NCBI RefSeq assembly: GCF_007752935.1
Contig: NZ_CP036319.1
Coordinates: forward strand, 6,056,501 to 6,120,500
Length of the DNA stretch: 64,000 nucleotides
Direction of reading: 5' to 3'
DNA from: Crateriforma conspicua
GTDB taxonomy: Bacteria > Planctomycetota > Planctomycetia > Pirellulales > Pirellulaceae
Position numbers and translations under genes: made by a program. The notes beneath the pieces are model-generated. The model saw nothing but the letters and a program-made list of their open reading frames with translations. It searched no databases and had not been told where the DNA came from. This document shows positions 18,717 to 29,076 of this stretch, piece after piece; position 1 is the stretch's first letter, and every line of letters begins with the position of its first letter.

Positions 18717-19571
18717 ATGTCTGATTCGACCCCACTGCCCGCCGATCTGATCCGCCAGCTGGAACAATTGGCCGCGGGAAACGCCAGCGTCGACGAAGTG
18801 ACCGATTGGATTCGAGCCGCCGGCGGCCCCGAATGCTTGGCCAGCCCCGCGGACAATTTGCGTTCGATCGATGGAGCGACCGTGGACCTGGGACGCCGTG
18901 ACCGGTGTGGTTTCGGCGAGGTGATTTTCGGCGAAGGCAAGTCGGCGGAACTGATCACGCGGATCATCCAAACCCAACTGGATGCCCAGCAGCACGCCTT
19001 GGTCACCCGATTGGATAACACCACGGCGGCCCAGGTTCGCCGCTGTTTCGAGCATGCGTTTTACAATCCCCTGGCCCATACGTTGCGCGTCGGCCAGCTG
19101 GAATGCCCTGCGGCGCAGCAGCTGGACATCGAACAGGTCGACCAAATCCCGCACGTCGGGGTAATCACCGCAGGCAGCACCGATCAGCACGTCGCCGAGG
19201 AAGCCATCGAGACACTGTTTTGGATGGGCATCCCGTTTCGTCGTTTCGACGACATCGGCGTCGCAGGCCCTGCCCGGTTGATGGCGTCGGTGCCTCAGCT
19301 GCAAAAGGCGGATGCCTTGGTGGTGGTCGCCGGCATGGAAGGTGCACTGCCGTCGGTCGTTTCCGGGCACGTCGCGGTTCCCGTGTTCGCGGTGCCGACC
19401 AGCGTCGGATACGGTGCCAACCTGGGCGGCCTGACTCCGCTGATGGGCATGCTTAGCAGCTGCACGGCGAACGTGGCCGTGGTGAACGTCGATGCCGGAT
19501 TCAAGGGCGGCTACTTGGCCGGGCTGGTGGTTTCGCGAATCCAACACGCCACGACGCAAGCGTCTGGCTGA
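18717..19571 (+). CDS. larB: LarB-type nickel-pincer cofactor biosynthesis carboxylase/hydrolase
   Basis: A 284-residue protein with the LarB layout: an N-terminal domain (ASVDEVTDWIRAAGG; FGEVIFGEGKSAELI) and a C-terminal PurE-like domain (HVGVITAGSTDQHVAEEA, VVAGMEGALPSVVSGHVAVP, PTSVGYGANLGGLTPLMGML). LarB carboxylates the pyridinium ring of nicotinate adenine dinucleotide, the first step towards the nickel-pincer cofactor of lactate racemase and relatives. LarC and LarE are not nearby. ATG 18717 is preferred over the upstream in-frame start at 18582 because it gives the family N-terminus. Confidence 0.88.
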   Translation: MSDSTPLPADLIRQLEQLAAGNASVDEVTDWIRAAGGPECLASPADNLRSIDGATVDLGRRDRCGFGEVIFGEGKSAELITRIIQTQLDAQQHALVTRLDNTTAAQVRRCFEHAFYNPLAHTLRVGQLECPAAQQLDIEQVDQIPHVGVITAGSTDQHVAEEAIETLFWMGIPFRRFDDIGVAGPARLMASVPQLQKADALVVVAGMEGALPSVVSGHVAVPVFAVPTSVGYGANLGGLTPLMGMLSSCTANVAVVNVDAGFKGGYLAGLVVSRIQHATTQASG

Positions 19572-19662
19572 CCCATCGAGCGACGCCATCGCGAACGATC
19601 CAGGTACGCCTGCGTCCCATCGGCGCCCGGCCTTTCGCACTTTTTCGGCACATTGAAACCCG

Positions 19663-20580
19663 ATGAACCACCCTGCCCCGCCGCTTCCAGCCCGTCCGAC
19701 CCGCAAAACTGACGCTCACAAAGGCGATTTCGGAAAATGCCTGTTGGTGGGTGGTTCGCGTGGCATGGCCGGATCGATCGCACTGAGCACCTTGGCGACG
19801 CTGCGCACCGGTTCCGGTCTGGTCACCGCCGCGGTTCCCGACGGTTGCCTGGAAACAGTGGCAGCGTTTCACCCGTGCGCGATGACGGTGCCGCTGGACG
19901 ACCAGGGCGGCCAATTCGGCGCTCAAGCGGCCCAGCAGTTGGCGGATTTCCTGCAAGACGACGCCACCGGCGGAGACATCAAGTTTGATGCGATCGGGTG
20001 CGGACCTGGAATGTCGACCAGTTTAGGGTCACAGCGGATCGTCGATTTGCTGTGGAATCAAACCACCAAGGTCCCCCGCGTGTTCGATGCCGACGCGCTG
20101 AACATTTTGTCCGCGAAAGGATGGCTGAACTCGACACAGTCCGCCGATGCATCGGCGGACGTCGGACCGGTTGTCCTGACACCCCATCCGGGCGAACTGC
20201 AGCGATTGACGGGTGTTTCCGCATCCGACCGTCAGAGACAAATCGATGCGGCTGCTTCGATCGCGAATCGTACGGGCGCTGTCATTGTGGTCAAAGGCGG
20301 GCCAACGGTGGTCGTGGGCCGCGCGGGCCGCTGGACCAACACGACCGGCAACCCGGGCATGGCGACGGCGGGATGCGGCGATGTGTTGACCGGCGTGATC
20401 ACGTCGCTGTTGGGGCAACGCGGCGACGATGGTCGGCGAATGTCTCCCTGGGATGCGGCACGGCTGGGTGTTTTTCTGCACGGCACCGCCGGCGACCGTG
20501 CGGCGGAACGGTTGGGGCAAGCCTTCATGGTGGCGACCGATGTGATTGACGGGCTGAGCGACGGTCCGTCGGATCGATGA
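19663..20580 (+). CDS. nnrD: ADP-dependent NAD(P)H-hydrate dehydratase
   Basis: Repairs hydrated, inactive NADHX and NADPHX. The 305-residue ribokinase-like protein has the conserved KGDFGKCLLVGGSRGMAGS start, DADALNIL, TPHPGELQRL, and the nucleotide-binding NPGMATAGCGDVLTG. The C-terminal half ends in the typical ATDVIDGL. The epimerase domain (NnrE), often fused to it, is absent. It lies between larB and ribF in a row of cofactor genes, which may be one transcription unit (gaps of 91 and 69 bp). Confidence 0.92.
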   Translation: MNHPAPPLPARPTRKTDAHKGDFGKCLLVGGSRGMAGSIALSTLATLRTGSGLVTAAVPDGCLETVAAFHPCAMTVPLDDQGGQFGAQAAQQLADFLQDDATGGDIKFDAIGCGPGMSTSLGSQRIVDLLWNQTTKVPRVFDADALNILSAKGWLNSTQSADASADVGPVVLTPHPGELQRLTGVSASDRQRQIDAAASIANRTGAVIVVKGGPTVVVGRAGRWTNTTGNPGMATAGCGDVLTGVITSLLGQRGDDGRRMSPWDAARLGVFLHGTAGDRAAERLGQAFMVATDVIDGLSDGPSDR

Positions 20581-20649
20581 AGCTGACGCGGCGAAGAACT
20601 GTCATCCAAAACCGGCAACCGCTGGGGGTGGGCCTTTCCGATTCGTCGC

Positions 20650-21678
20650 GTGAAGTTCATCATGCCCCCCGTGACTGAAATCGTGTACCTGGATGAAATC
20701 CCCGGCCCCGCCGGGGCGCCCCCGCGGACCTCGCCGCGCGGGGACACTGGTGCGCGTCAATCCGATTTGGATCGCTTGCAGCGCGGCGTGCTGTCGATCG
20801 GCAACTTTGATGGCGTACACCTGGGTCATCAATCGTTGTTACGCCGTTTGCGTTCCATGGCCGATGAACTGGGCGGCCCCAGTGTGGCGATCGTCTTTGA
20901 CCCGCATCCGGCAGAGATCTTGCGTCCGGATAACCCGCCGCCGCGGCTGACCACCCTGCCCCGCCGCGCAGATTTGATGTCGCCGCTGGGAATCGATTTC
21001 TTGTTGGTTTGCCGAACCACCCAGGCGCTTTTGAATCTTTCGCCGGACGACTTTTTCGACCGCTTCATCCTGTCGACACTGGCCGCCCGCGGAATGGTCG
21101 AAGGCCCCAATTTTTGCTTCGGCAAAGACCGCCGGGGAGACATTCCGATGCTGCGGCAGCGTTGCGACAAGCAACAAATGCAATTGGAGATCGTGACGGC
21201 CGCCGACGACGGCGCCGAAATGATCAGCAGCAGCCGAATTCGTCAGTGTTTGTCGCAATCCGATGTGGCATCGGCCGCCGCCATGCTGGGCCGGCCGCAT
21301 CGAGTTTCCGGGTTCGTTGTGACGGGTGATCAGCGTGGCCGCAAGATCGGGTTCCCCACCGCCAACTTGGATCAATGGTCGACGATGGCGCCTTCGCCGG
21401 GTGTGTACAGCGGACGCGTGGAATTGGAATCGGGTGCCCAACATCCCGCAGCCATTCATCTGGGGCCGAATCCGACTTTTGAAACTGACATGAAATTGAA
21501 GTTTGAGATCCACGTGTTGGACTACAGTGGGTCGCTTTACGATCAAATTCTCGCGGTCGACTTCATCGACCACATTCGCGCGGTCCATTCGTTTGCATCC
21601 GTGGACGACTTGATCGCACAGTTGAAACGCGACGTTGCCACGACGCGGCGTCACTACTTGAATTGGATGAATCGCTAA
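20650..21678 (+). CDS. ribF: bifunctional riboflavin kinase / FAD synthetase
   Basis: Converts riboflavin to FMN and then FAD. The N-terminal nucleotidyltransferase domain carries IGNFDGVHLGHQ and FDPHPAEIL, with EMISSSRIRQ at its end; the C-terminal flavokinase domain has GRKIGFPTANL and PGVYSGRV. At 342 residues it is slightly longer than usual because of about 30 extra N-terminal residues rich in Pro and Gly. The start is GTG 20650; an ATG at 20662 is an equal candidate. Its stop overlaps the start of the next gene by one base. Confidence 0.94.
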   Translation: MKFIMPPVTEIVYLDEIPGPAGAPPRTSPRGDTGARQSDLDRLQRGVLSIGNFDGVHLGHQSLLRRLRSMADELGGPSVAIVFDPHPAEILRPDNPPPRLTTLPRRADLMSPLGIDFLLVCRTTQALLNLSPDDFFDRFILSTLAARGMVEGPNFCFGKDRRGDIPMLRQRCDKQQMQLEIVTAADDGAEMISSSRIRQCLSQSDVASAAAMLGRPHRVSGFVVTGDQRGRKIGFPTANLDQWSTMAPSPGVYSGRVELESGAQHPAAIHLGPNPTFETDMKLKFEIHVLDYSGSLYDQILAVDFIDHIRAVHSFASVDDLIAQLKRDVATTRRHYLNWMNR

Positions 21679-22673
21679 TGGGCGTCAATTGGAAAGCTTT
21701 CGTCGATCAAATCTCGCACTATCAGTCTTTTGTGCTGGTCAGTCACATTCGCCCCGACTGCGATGCGTTGGGCAGCGAACTGGCAATGGCCGAAGTCCTG
21801 CGAGCGATCGGCAAAGACGTTCGGATCATCAACGCCCACCGCACACCTCCGGCGTTGCAGTTCTTGGATCCGGCCGGCAACATCGACGTGCTGGGCGATG
21901 ATGTCGAAGCGGAAGACATTCATTGCGATTGCTTCATGATCCTGGACACCAGCGCATGGGCCCAGTTGGGCGACATGGGTGATGTGATTCGCACCGCCAC
22001 CTGTGACAAGATGGTCCTGGACCACCACGTCGGTGAAGACGACTTGGGCGCGACGATGTTCAAGGACTACCAGGCCGAAGCGACCGGTCATTTGGTGATC
22101 CAAGCGGCCGATGCCTGCAACGTTCCGCTGACCCGAAAGATGGGCGTGGCGGCATTTGCGGCGATCGCCACGGATACCGGATGGTTTCGTTTCGGCAGTG
22201 TGACGCCGGAAACGTTTCGCGTGATCTCGCGGTTGGTGGAAGTCGGCGTGGTCCCCAGCGAAGTCTACGGCGACCTTTACGAACGTGACACGTTGGGCCG
22301 TTTGAAGCTGCGTGGATTGATTCTGTCACGCACCGAGGCGGAATTGGACGGAGCACTCGTTCACACCTACGTCCAGAAAGAAGACTTCGCCGCGATGGGC
22401 GCGGAACCATCGGACACCGAAGACGCGATCAACCTGACGCTTTCGGTCGGTGGCACAAAAGGCGCGGTCATTTTCGTCGGCCAACTGCGTGGCGGATACA
22501 AACTGAGCTTTCGCAGCCGCTGTGACATGGATTGCAACGAAATCGCACGCCAATTCGGCGGCGGCGGCCACAAGGCGGCTGCTGGGGCGTTCGTCGAGGG
22601 CACGTTAGCCGAAGCCCAAGAACGTGTTTTGCCGGTCGTCCGCCAAGCGATGCAAAAGGCGTTGGGGCTGTAA
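21678..22673 (+). CDS. DHH-family phosphoesterase (NrnA-like)
   Basis: A 331-residue cytoplasmic DHH/DHHA1 protein. Motifs: SHIRPDCDALGSELA (metal site), DTSAWAQLG, VLDHHVGEDDLG (the DHH triad) and C-terminal GGGGHKAAAGAF (DHHA1). Members degrade 2-5 nt RNAs and dephosphorylate 3'-phosphoadenosine phosphate. The ATG overlaps the ribF stop (TAATG), so translation is coupled. It could also be annotated as a cyclic-dinucleotide phosphodiesterase, but it lacks the GGDEF-like and membrane parts of GdpP. Confidence 0.88.
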   Translation: MGVNWKAFVDQISHYQSFVLVSHIRPDCDALGSELAMAEVLRAIGKDVRIINAHRTPPALQFLDPAGNIDVLGDDVEAEDIHCDCFMILDTSAWAQLGDMGDVIRTATCDKMVLDHHVGEDDLGATMFKDYQAEATGHLVIQAADACNVPLTRKMGVAAFAAIATDTGWFRFGSVTPETFRVISRLVEVGVVPSEVYGDLYERDTLGRLKLRGLILSRTEAELDGALVHTYVQKEDFAAMGAEPSDTEDAINLTLSVGGTKGAVIFVGQLRGGYKLSFRSRCDMDCNEIARQFGGGGHKAAAGAFVEGTLAEAQERVLPVVRQAMQKALGL

Positions 22674-22710
22674 GACGTCCGGCGAAGCGGCGTCACAACA
22701 GCCATGTCCA

Positions 22711-22732
22711 CGGCCGAACGAAGATTCGGCCG
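22711..22732. terminator. hairpin between convergent genes
   Basis: CGGCCGAA at 22711-22718 pairs with TTCGGCCG at 22725-22732 around a 6-nt loop. It sits in the 110-bp gap where the DHH gene and the large secreted-protein gene converge, so it probably serves as a bidirectional terminator even though T-runs are missing. Confidence 0.5.
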
Positions 22733-22783
22733 AAGGCATTGGCAGAACGCAATCCACGGAACGCCAAAGGTTGGCTGCGCCGC

Positions 22784-24856
22784 CTATTGCTTCAAGACAA
22801 ACCCGCACAATGCCCAACCGTCGTCGGTCGTGACCACAAAGTTACCGGCGACACCAAAGTATTTTTGGATCGTCTTGAACGGTGGCAACTTCTTCGCTTC
22901 GATCGGGTCGGGCTCGTCTTGTAATTCCGATTCGTCGACGATTCGCTTGATCAGCGACGCCAGCACCGAATCGCTATTTCGCAGTTCTCCTTGGCGAAGC
23001 AATTCATATTTGATGCGGCGCGACAGATCGGTTCGAACGATCCGATCGACTGCCACGTCTTCGGCCCCCAGCGACTGCATGGCCGCGACAGCCTTTTGCA
23101 CCCGAGTGTTCGCATTCAGACCATCGGCGGGCGGCTTTCGCATCCGCTTGGCGGTTTCGATCAGCAAATCGGAATGGCTGCTGAAGACGACATAGTCCGC
23201 TTGGCCCTCGCGAGTCGCGGGCACAACGGCGATCGCCCAGGTCGTCAACAACTGCTGTTTTTCTTCTTCGGCGGGCGCGACGTCTTGGAAGTCCCCAAAG
23301 TCGCCAAACAATTCGTCCTCGAACGATTCGTCGTCATCGGTGACTTCGTATTTCCAGACTTCCAAATCGGGAATCGATTCCAACAACGTAAAATTGGGTT
23401 CGTTTTGCATGATGCGACGCAGCGAACCCTTAATGACCGCCGCATCCTTCAGTTCCAGCGCGACCAACATGCGTTCCGATGAAACGGAAGCGGGCAAAAC
23501 GTTGTCGGTCAACAAGATCATTTCTTCGCCCAGGTTGGGCACGACGTCGTTCAAGATGTCGACGTTTGCGGTGTCTTCACCGCGGCGAATGTCTTCCAGC
23601 GTGTCCATAAAGACTTCGCTGCCCATCGCTTCGTCGACCAACGTTTCCAGCGCCAGAAACGCATCACCAACTTCCCAGCTAAGCCGCATGAAATTGGCCG
23701 TGTCGCCGCCGACCCAGTCCGGGATTTCGGGTCGTGGTCGATTCGGAAACTGTAGGACTCGAGCACCCAACAGATAGCGTTGATCGTCTTCGGCGGTCGG
23801 TGGTGCGATCACGACGCCACGGTGCAGCCAATCAAAATCACCGGTGCCGATCGCCACAGTTCCGCCGGCCGCCTGAATGGCATCGAACCCCTGGTTCTGC
23901 AACAGTTCCAAGATTTGAACATTGCCACGTCGATCAACGTGAAATGCTTCGCGTGCGATTTCGCCCATCGCAAAGGGTTCGGCATACCACTGCACGCCCA
24001 TCGGGACGCCGGGAACGTCGTCGCCCAGTCGCTGAACATCATCCTTGATCGCCGCTTCGGAACGCGAGCGAATCGTTGAATACAGATCCGCATCGCGGAT
24101 CGTGTCCGAGGGTGCACGGCCTTGAATCGCATCGATCAGTTCGGTCACCAGTGTGTCACGATCAGACGCGATCACACGATCTTCGCTTTTCCAGATCGCG
24201 ATCTGTTCGATCTTGTATTGGCCGACTTTGGTCTTTGGCATGTACACGCGAATCGTTTCGCCGGCATGTTCCAGATCCTTGCGTTGGGCTTCGCGGACTT
24301 TCATGTCGGCGTCGACCTGCTGCAGAACTTCATCAGCAGCCTCGCTACGACCACGGATGTCGGCGATCACACAAAATGCGTAGGGCCGACGCGGTTCTTT
24401 GGGGTACGGCAACCAAGCCGCGACGACTTCACCCGATGCGATGTCGTAAACGTCTTCGACCTTCAGCCCGATCTTTTTGTCCAACGAATCCAGGTACTTG
24501 TTGGCCAGTTCGCGTTGGGCTTCGCGAAACGGCTTCATCGAAGGATCGTCCAACAGCCGCCCGAAATTGGTTTCGCCGCCGGAAGCACAGAAATCAGGAA
24601 GACTGGGAAAACGCACCAGCCCGGCCGTCGTGCTGGGCAGCAAATCGATCGCCGATGCGAACGCAGCTTCCCCGTCACCGTCCGCTTCGGCGGCAGAAAC
24701 ATCGCCATCAGTTTCGACCGCATCTTGGGCGGCCGCAACGTTTTGGCCCTCGCCCGTTGCGACAACGCACAGGACCAAGCATGCCGAAAGGATCAGACGG
24801 CTGACCGACCGTGGTTGACCGATTCGCCGGATCGCAAAAAAAGACAAAAGAGACAT
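22784..24856 (-). CDS. large secreted planctomycete protein of unknown function
   Basis: A 690-residue protein with a signal peptide (hydrophobic stretch about 19-34, SRLILSACLVLCVVATGEG) and an acidic, Ala-rich linker before a long soluble exported part. Segments such as DLLPSTTAGLVRFPSLPDF and AAWLPYPKEPRRPYAFCVIADI recall planctomycete DUF3352-like proteins; I am not certain of that family. No catalytic motif was recognised. The local stretch around 495-515 is highly acidic. It is single, divergent from purB, and convergent with the cofactor cluster. Confidence 0.7.
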   Translation of the reverse strand: MSLLSFFAIRRIGQPRSVSRLILSACLVLCVVATGEGQNVAAAQDAVETDGDVSAAEADGDGEAAFASAIDLLPSTTAGLVRFPSLPDFCASGGETNFGRLLDDPSMKPFREAQRELANKYLDSLDKKIGLKVEDVYDIASGEVVAAWLPYPKEPRRPYAFCVIADIRGRSEAADEVLQQVDADMKVREAQRKDLEHAGETIRVYMPKTKVGQYKIEQIAIWKSEDRVIASDRDTLVTELIDAIQGRAPSDTIRDADLYSTIRSRSEAAIKDDVQRLGDDVPGVPMGVQWYAEPFAMGEIAREAFHVDRRGNVQILELLQNQGFDAIQAAGGTVAIGTGDFDWLHRGVVIAPPTAEDDQRYLLGARVLQFPNRPRPEIPDWVGGDTANFMRLSWEVGDAFLALETLVDEAMGSEVFMDTLEDIRRGEDTANVDILNDVVPNLGEEMILLTDNVLPASVSSERMLVALELKDAAVIKGSLRRIMQNEPNFTLLESIPDLEVWKYEVTDDDESFEDELFGDFGDFQDVAPAEEEKQQLLTTWAIAVVPATREGQADYVVFSSHSDLLIETAKRMRKPPADGLNANTRVQKAVAAMQSLGAEDVAVDRIVRTDLSRRIKYELLRQGELRNSDSVLASLIKRIVDESELQDEPDPIEAKKLPPFKTIQKYFGVAGNFVVTTDDGWALCGFVLKQ

Positions 24857-25024
24857 AGAGTCCGTCAGATTGCTAGTTGCATTTGTCGAAGCAAGATCGG
24901 CATCCGTTTGGGTTCGTCGCCGCCCCTCGCTTGTCGGGAACCGCGTTCGATTGCGGCCCCACCGCCAAGCAGTATGTTATCGAACTCGTTTTTGATTCGA
25001 TACGCCGTTTAAGACAGACCTTTC

Positions 25025-26479
25025 GTGCCTAACACCCCCCCAGACGACGGTACGTCCTTGGACACCTACCAGAACCCCCTGATCCAGCGTTATGCGTCGC
25101 CCGAAATGGCGACCCATTGGGGAAATACCCGCCGTTTTGCGACTTGGCGGTCGCTGTGGGTCGCTTTGGCAGAAGCGGAACAAGAACTGGGCATCGCGAT
25201 CACCGATGATCAGATTCGCCAGTTGAAACAGTTTCAAGACGATTTGAACCTGGACGTCGCCAAGGACTACGAAAAAAAACTACGGCATGACGTGATGGCG
25301 CACGTCCACGCCTATGGCGACCAATGCCCCGACGCCCGGGGGATCATCCACTTGGGCGCGACCAGTTGCTTCATCACCGACAACGCCGACTTGGTGTTGA
25401 TTCGTCAGGCCTTGCGACTGGTCGCCCGCCGCCTGGCGGCGACGATCCTTCGGATGGCCGATTTCGCCCAACAGCACCGTGCCTTGCCCTGCCTGGCGTT
25501 CACCCACTTTCAGCCGGCACAGCCGACGACGGTCGGAAAGCGATGCACGCTGTGGATGTACGACTTGGTGCTGGACTTGGTCGAAGTCGAACATCGCTTG
25601 GACCAACTGGCCTGCCGCAGCACCAAAGGCACCACCGGCACCCAAGCCAGCTTTTTGGAACTGTTCAGCGGCGACGCCGACAAAGTCCGGCAATTGGAAA
25701 AGCGGGTCGCCGAAAAACTGGGTTTCGAAAAGATCTACGCCGTCACTGGTCAAACCTATCCCCGCAAAGTCGACAGCCAAATCCTAGACGCCCTTTCGGG
25801 GATCGGCCAAAGCCTTCACAAGATCGCGACGGACCTGCGACTGTTGGCCGGTCGTAAGGAAGTGGAAGAGCCGTTTGAAAAACACCAAATCGGCAGTAGT
25901 GCCATGGCTTACAAACGCAACCCGATGCGAAGCGAACGGATCTGCGCTTTGTCACGGTTTGTGATCTGCCTGCAAAGCAGCCCGGCGATGACCGCCGCGA
26001 CGCAGTGGATGGAACGAACCTTGGACGACAGTGCCAATCGCCGCTTGGTCATTCCACAAGCTTTCCTGGCCATCGATGCGGCCTTGGTGCTGATGCAAAA
26101 CGTCGCCGACGGCATGGTGGTTTATCCGGCGACGATCGCCCGCAACTTGGCCGCCGAACTGCCCTTCATGGCGACCGAGAACATCTTGATGCAGGCCGTG
26201 TCGGCCGGCGGCGACCGGCAAGAACTGCATGAACAGATTCGGGTCCACAGCCAGGCGGCCGCCCAGCGGGTCAAGAACGAAGGCGCCGACAACGATCTGC
26301 TGGACCGCCTGAAACAAGACACCGCGTTTTCAGGTATCGATGTCGATGCCGCCACCGACCCGTCGGCTTTTGTCGGGCGGGCCCCCGAGCAAGTCGACGA
26401 ATTCCTTGGCGACGTCGTCGGCCCGATCCGCCAGCGTTATCAAAGCGATACTGACCTTAGCGTCGACGTTCACGTCTAA
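25025..26479 (+). CDS. purB: adenylosuccinate lyase
   Basis: Acts twice in purine synthesis, cleaving SAICAR and adenylosuccinate with release of fumarate. The 484-residue protein has the fumarase/aspartase-superfamily signature [14 protein letters not shown], plus [13 protein letters not shown] and [14 protein letters not shown]. The length and the C-terminal layout resemble the eukaryote-type PurB branch. The start is GTG 25025, with no strong Shine-Dalgarno sequence. It stands alone between divergent and convergent neighbours. Confidence 0.94.
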   Translation: MPNTPPDDGTSLDTYQNPLIQRYASPEMATHWGNTRRFATWRSLWVALAEAEQELGIAITDDQIRQLKQFQDDLNLDVAKDYEKKLRHDVMAHVHAYGDQCPDARGIIHLGATSCFITDNADLVLIRQALRLVARRLAATILRMADFAQQHRALPCLAFTHFQPAQPTTVGKRCTLWMYDLVLDLVEVEHRLDQLACRSTKGTTGTQASFLELFSGDADKVRQLEKRVAEKLGFEKIYAVTGQTYPRKVDSQILDALSGIGQSLHKIATDLRLLAGRKEVEEPFEKHQIGSSAMAYKRNPMRSERICALSRFVICLQSSPAMTAATQWMERTLDDSANRRLVIPQAFLAIDAALVLMQNVADGMVVYPATIARNLAAELPFMATENILMQAVSAGGDRQELHEQIRVHSQAAAQRVKNEGADNDLLDRLKQDTAFSGIDVDAATDPSAFVGRAPEQVDEFLGDVVGPIRQRYQSDTDLSVDVHV

Positions 26480-26604
26480 GCGCCGAAGCTGGGAACAAAG
26501 ACCGACGCCTGTTGAAGCAACGACGCCATGCCGAAAGCAAAGCACACCGGGCATCATGTTCGTTCCGTGATGTCTGGTATCGGCAACGTGCGGCCAGGCG
26601 GCGT

Positions 26605-28815
26605 TTAATCTTTCCGTGGCACCTGGGTATCGAATTGGCCACGCGACAGGTCCGTCGACGCTTTCATTCGCGCGACGGTCGCCTCGTACAACCGCTGTTG
26701 AGACCGGAAGGCAGAATCCGGATCTTCAGGCACCGTGCGAATGTACTGTCCGTTGGGCTGCATCACCCAGGCGTTGGTGTCGTCTTGGAAATAGGTCTGC
26801 AGAGTCTCGAACAGTTTCTCACGACATGCCGGATCCAGAACGGGGACCAGTAATTCCACGCGTCGATCCAAGTTCCGCGGCATCCAATCGGCGCTGCTGA
26901 TGAACAGCTGCCCGTCGCCACCGTGCCGAAAGTACAAGATCCGGGCGTGTTCCAAGTATCGATCCACGACCGAAACGACACGAATGTTCTCGCTTAGCCC
27001 CGCGATGCCTGGCTTCAGACAGCACACGCCGCGAATGTTCAACAGAACTTTCACACCGGCTCGATTGGCTCGGTACAGCGCATCGATCACTTCGGTGTCG
27101 ACCAACGCGTTAAGCTTCACGATGATTTCCGCTTGATCGCCCTGCACCGCGCGACGCGTTTCCGCATCGATCAGCGTGATCACTTTTTGTCGCAACGTCA
27201 GCGGCGCGGCCGCCAGCAATTCGAACGGCTGGGGCTGACTGGCTCCTGTGACGGCGTTGAAAAACGCGGTCGCGTCGTCGCCCAAGACTTCGTCACACGT
27301 CAGCAGCGAAACATCGCTGTAAAGCTTCGCGGTGGCTTCGTTGTAGTTTCCGGTACCAAAGTGGATGTAGCGCCGAATGCCTTCCGGTTCGCGGCGAACG
27401 ACCACACAGACCTTCGCATGAGTCTTCAAGCCGCGAATGCCGTAGATCACCTGCACCCCGGCCTGTTCCATTTCTCGGGCCCATTCGATGTTACGTGCTT
27501 CATCGAATCGTGCTTTCAATTCCACGATCGCCGAGACGTATTTGCCGTTCTGCGCGGCCTTCATCAGCGCGGCGACGATGGGACTGTTATTGCTGGTGCG
27601 ATACAAAATTTGCTTGATCGCCAGAACGTCGGGGTCTCCAGCCGCCTCCTCCAACAGCCGCACCACCGGATCGAATCGCTCGTACGGATGTACCAGCAAC
27701 CAATCACCTTCGCCCATCGTTGCAAACATCGAATCCGCTGGATCGATCCCGGGCGTCCCCTGGGGCGGCCAAGGAACGTCCTTCAGTTTGCCGAATCCCT
27801 TGATGCCACTTAGGCCGAACAAATACGTCAGGTCCAACGGACCATCAATACGAAACGTGTCCCGCTGCTGGACGCCCATCGTTTCGGTCAGAAAGGCGGT
27901 CATTTCATCGCCGGCCGTCGCGGCCAATTCCAACCGCACCACGTCGCTTTGCCGTCGGCCTTCCAGGACTTCTTCCATGCCTTCAAGCAAGTCACCGGCG
28001 CCGTCTTCACGCAATTCGATGTCGGCGTTCCGAGTGATTCGGAACGGCGTGGCTTCCAGGACGCGACGCCCCTGAAAAAACTCTGCGGCGAAGTGACCGA
28101 CCAAGTCTTCCAGCAACACGTACGCATAACCGTCATCCGACGGCAATTGAATGATCCGCGGCAACGCGCGTCCCAGTGGGATGATCGCGAAATGCCACAA
28201 CGGGGTTTCTCCGTCGGGCCCCACCACCGGCTTGCCCAACCCCGGGTCCTGTCCGTCCAACCGGACGCAAAGATGCATCGACAGCCCTTGCAGCATCGGG
28301 AACGGCCGATCGTGAAAAACCGCGTGCGGCGTCAACACGGGTAAGACATCCGCAACGAATGTTCGGTGTGCGTCTTGACGCGTGCTTTCGGAACAATTCG
28401 ACAGGTCCACACGATGGATCCCGTTTTCGACCAATTCCGGTTCCAATTGTTCGCGAAAATGGGCCCCCTGGCGTCCGACCAGCAGATGACAACGGGTCAG
28501 CACCGCTTGCAGTTGCTCGCTGACCGTCATTCCGGCGGGATCACGCGACAGGGAATTGCGTTCGTACTGCAATTTCAGCCCGCCAACGCGGACCATCACA
28601 AATTCATCCAGATTGGATCCGGTGATGGCCAAAAACTTTGCCCGTTCCAGCAACGGCACCTCGGGATCGGTCGCCTGGTCCAAGACTCTGGCGTTGAATT
28701 CCAGCCATCCCAGTTCGCGATTGACGAATCGATCGACCGGCAATTTCGATTCGGACTTGGTCGACTTTTTCGTGGCTTTCGACGTCTTTGACGTCCGTGG
28801 GGTCGAAGCACTCAA
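26605..28815 (-). CDS. ppk1: polyphosphate kinase 1
   Basis: Reversibly polymerises the gamma phosphate of ATP into inorganic polyphosphate. The 736-residue protein has the four-domain PPK1 layout: FVNRELGWLEFNARVL at the start, the autophosphorylated His in GLKTHAKVCVVVR, HFGTGNYNEATAKLYSDV, and the second conserved His in VDRYLEHARILYF. The first 25 residues are rich in Ser, Thr and Lys and not part of the family core. The start is TTG 28815; no closer ATG precedes the conserved domain, so the exact N-terminus is uncertain. Confidence 0.95.
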   Translation of the reverse strand: MSASTPRTSKTSKATKKSTKSESKLPVDRFVNRELGWLEFNARVLDQATDPEVPLLERAKFLAITGSNLDEFVMVRVGGLKLQYERNSLSRDPAGMTVSEQLQAVLTRCHLLVGRQGAHFREQLEPELVENGIHRVDLSNCSESTRQDAHRTFVADVLPVLTPHAVFHDRPFPMLQGLSMHLCVRLDGQDPGLGKPVVGPDGETPLWHFAIIPLGRALPRIIQLPSDDGYAYVLLEDLVGHFAAEFFQGRRVLEATPFRITRNADIELREDGAGDLLEGMEEVLEGRRQSDVVRLELAATAGDEMTAFLTETMGVQQRDTFRIDGPLDLTYLFGLSGIKGFGKLKDVPWPPQGTPGIDPADSMFATMGEGDWLLVHPYERFDPVVRLLEEAAGDPDVLAIKQILYRTSNNSPIVAALMKAAQNGKYVSAIVELKARFDEARNIEWAREMEQAGVQVIYGIRGLKTHAKVCVVVRREPEGIRRYIHFGTGNYNEATAKLYSDVSLLTCDEVLGDDATAFFNAVTGASQPQPFELLAAAPLTLRQKVITLIDAETRRAVQGDQAEIIVKLNALVDTEVIDALYRANRAGVKVLLNIRGVCCLKPGIAGLSENIRVVSVVDRYLEHARILYFRHGGDGQLFISSADWMPRNLDRRVELLVPVLDPACREKLFETLQTYFQDDTNAWVMQPNGQYIRTVPEDPDSAFRSQQRLYEATVARMKASTDLSRGQFDTQVPRKD

Positions 28816-28946
28816 AGGATGAACTCGCTGGATAAAAAACGCGGGAAGACAGGGATCACCGGGTTTGCAAACGTCACCACGACCGTAATGGAAATGGGTC
28901 GCGATTCGGCACGCCGCCGTCTTATCGTCACTCAGGCGGACACAAA

Positions 28947-28982
28947 ATCAATTGGGCTTACCGCATCAATCGGGCTTACCGC
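28947..28982 (+). repeat. 18-bp tandem duplication between ppk1 and the cytochrome gene
   Basis: Two adjacent 18-bp copies (28947-28964 and 28965-28982) differ at one base. They lie in the 261-bp gap between two minus-strand genes. A plus-strand frame at 28819-29142 reads through them as a repeated SIGLTA, but nothing else supports that frame as a gene. Confidence 0.7.
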
Positions 28983-29076
28983 CAATCGGTCAACGGGATC
29001 GAACGATCGTCACGATACCCCTTTGGTGACATTCGCATTCAGCCCACCCAAAGCGGCCGACCATTTTCGGCCAAGC

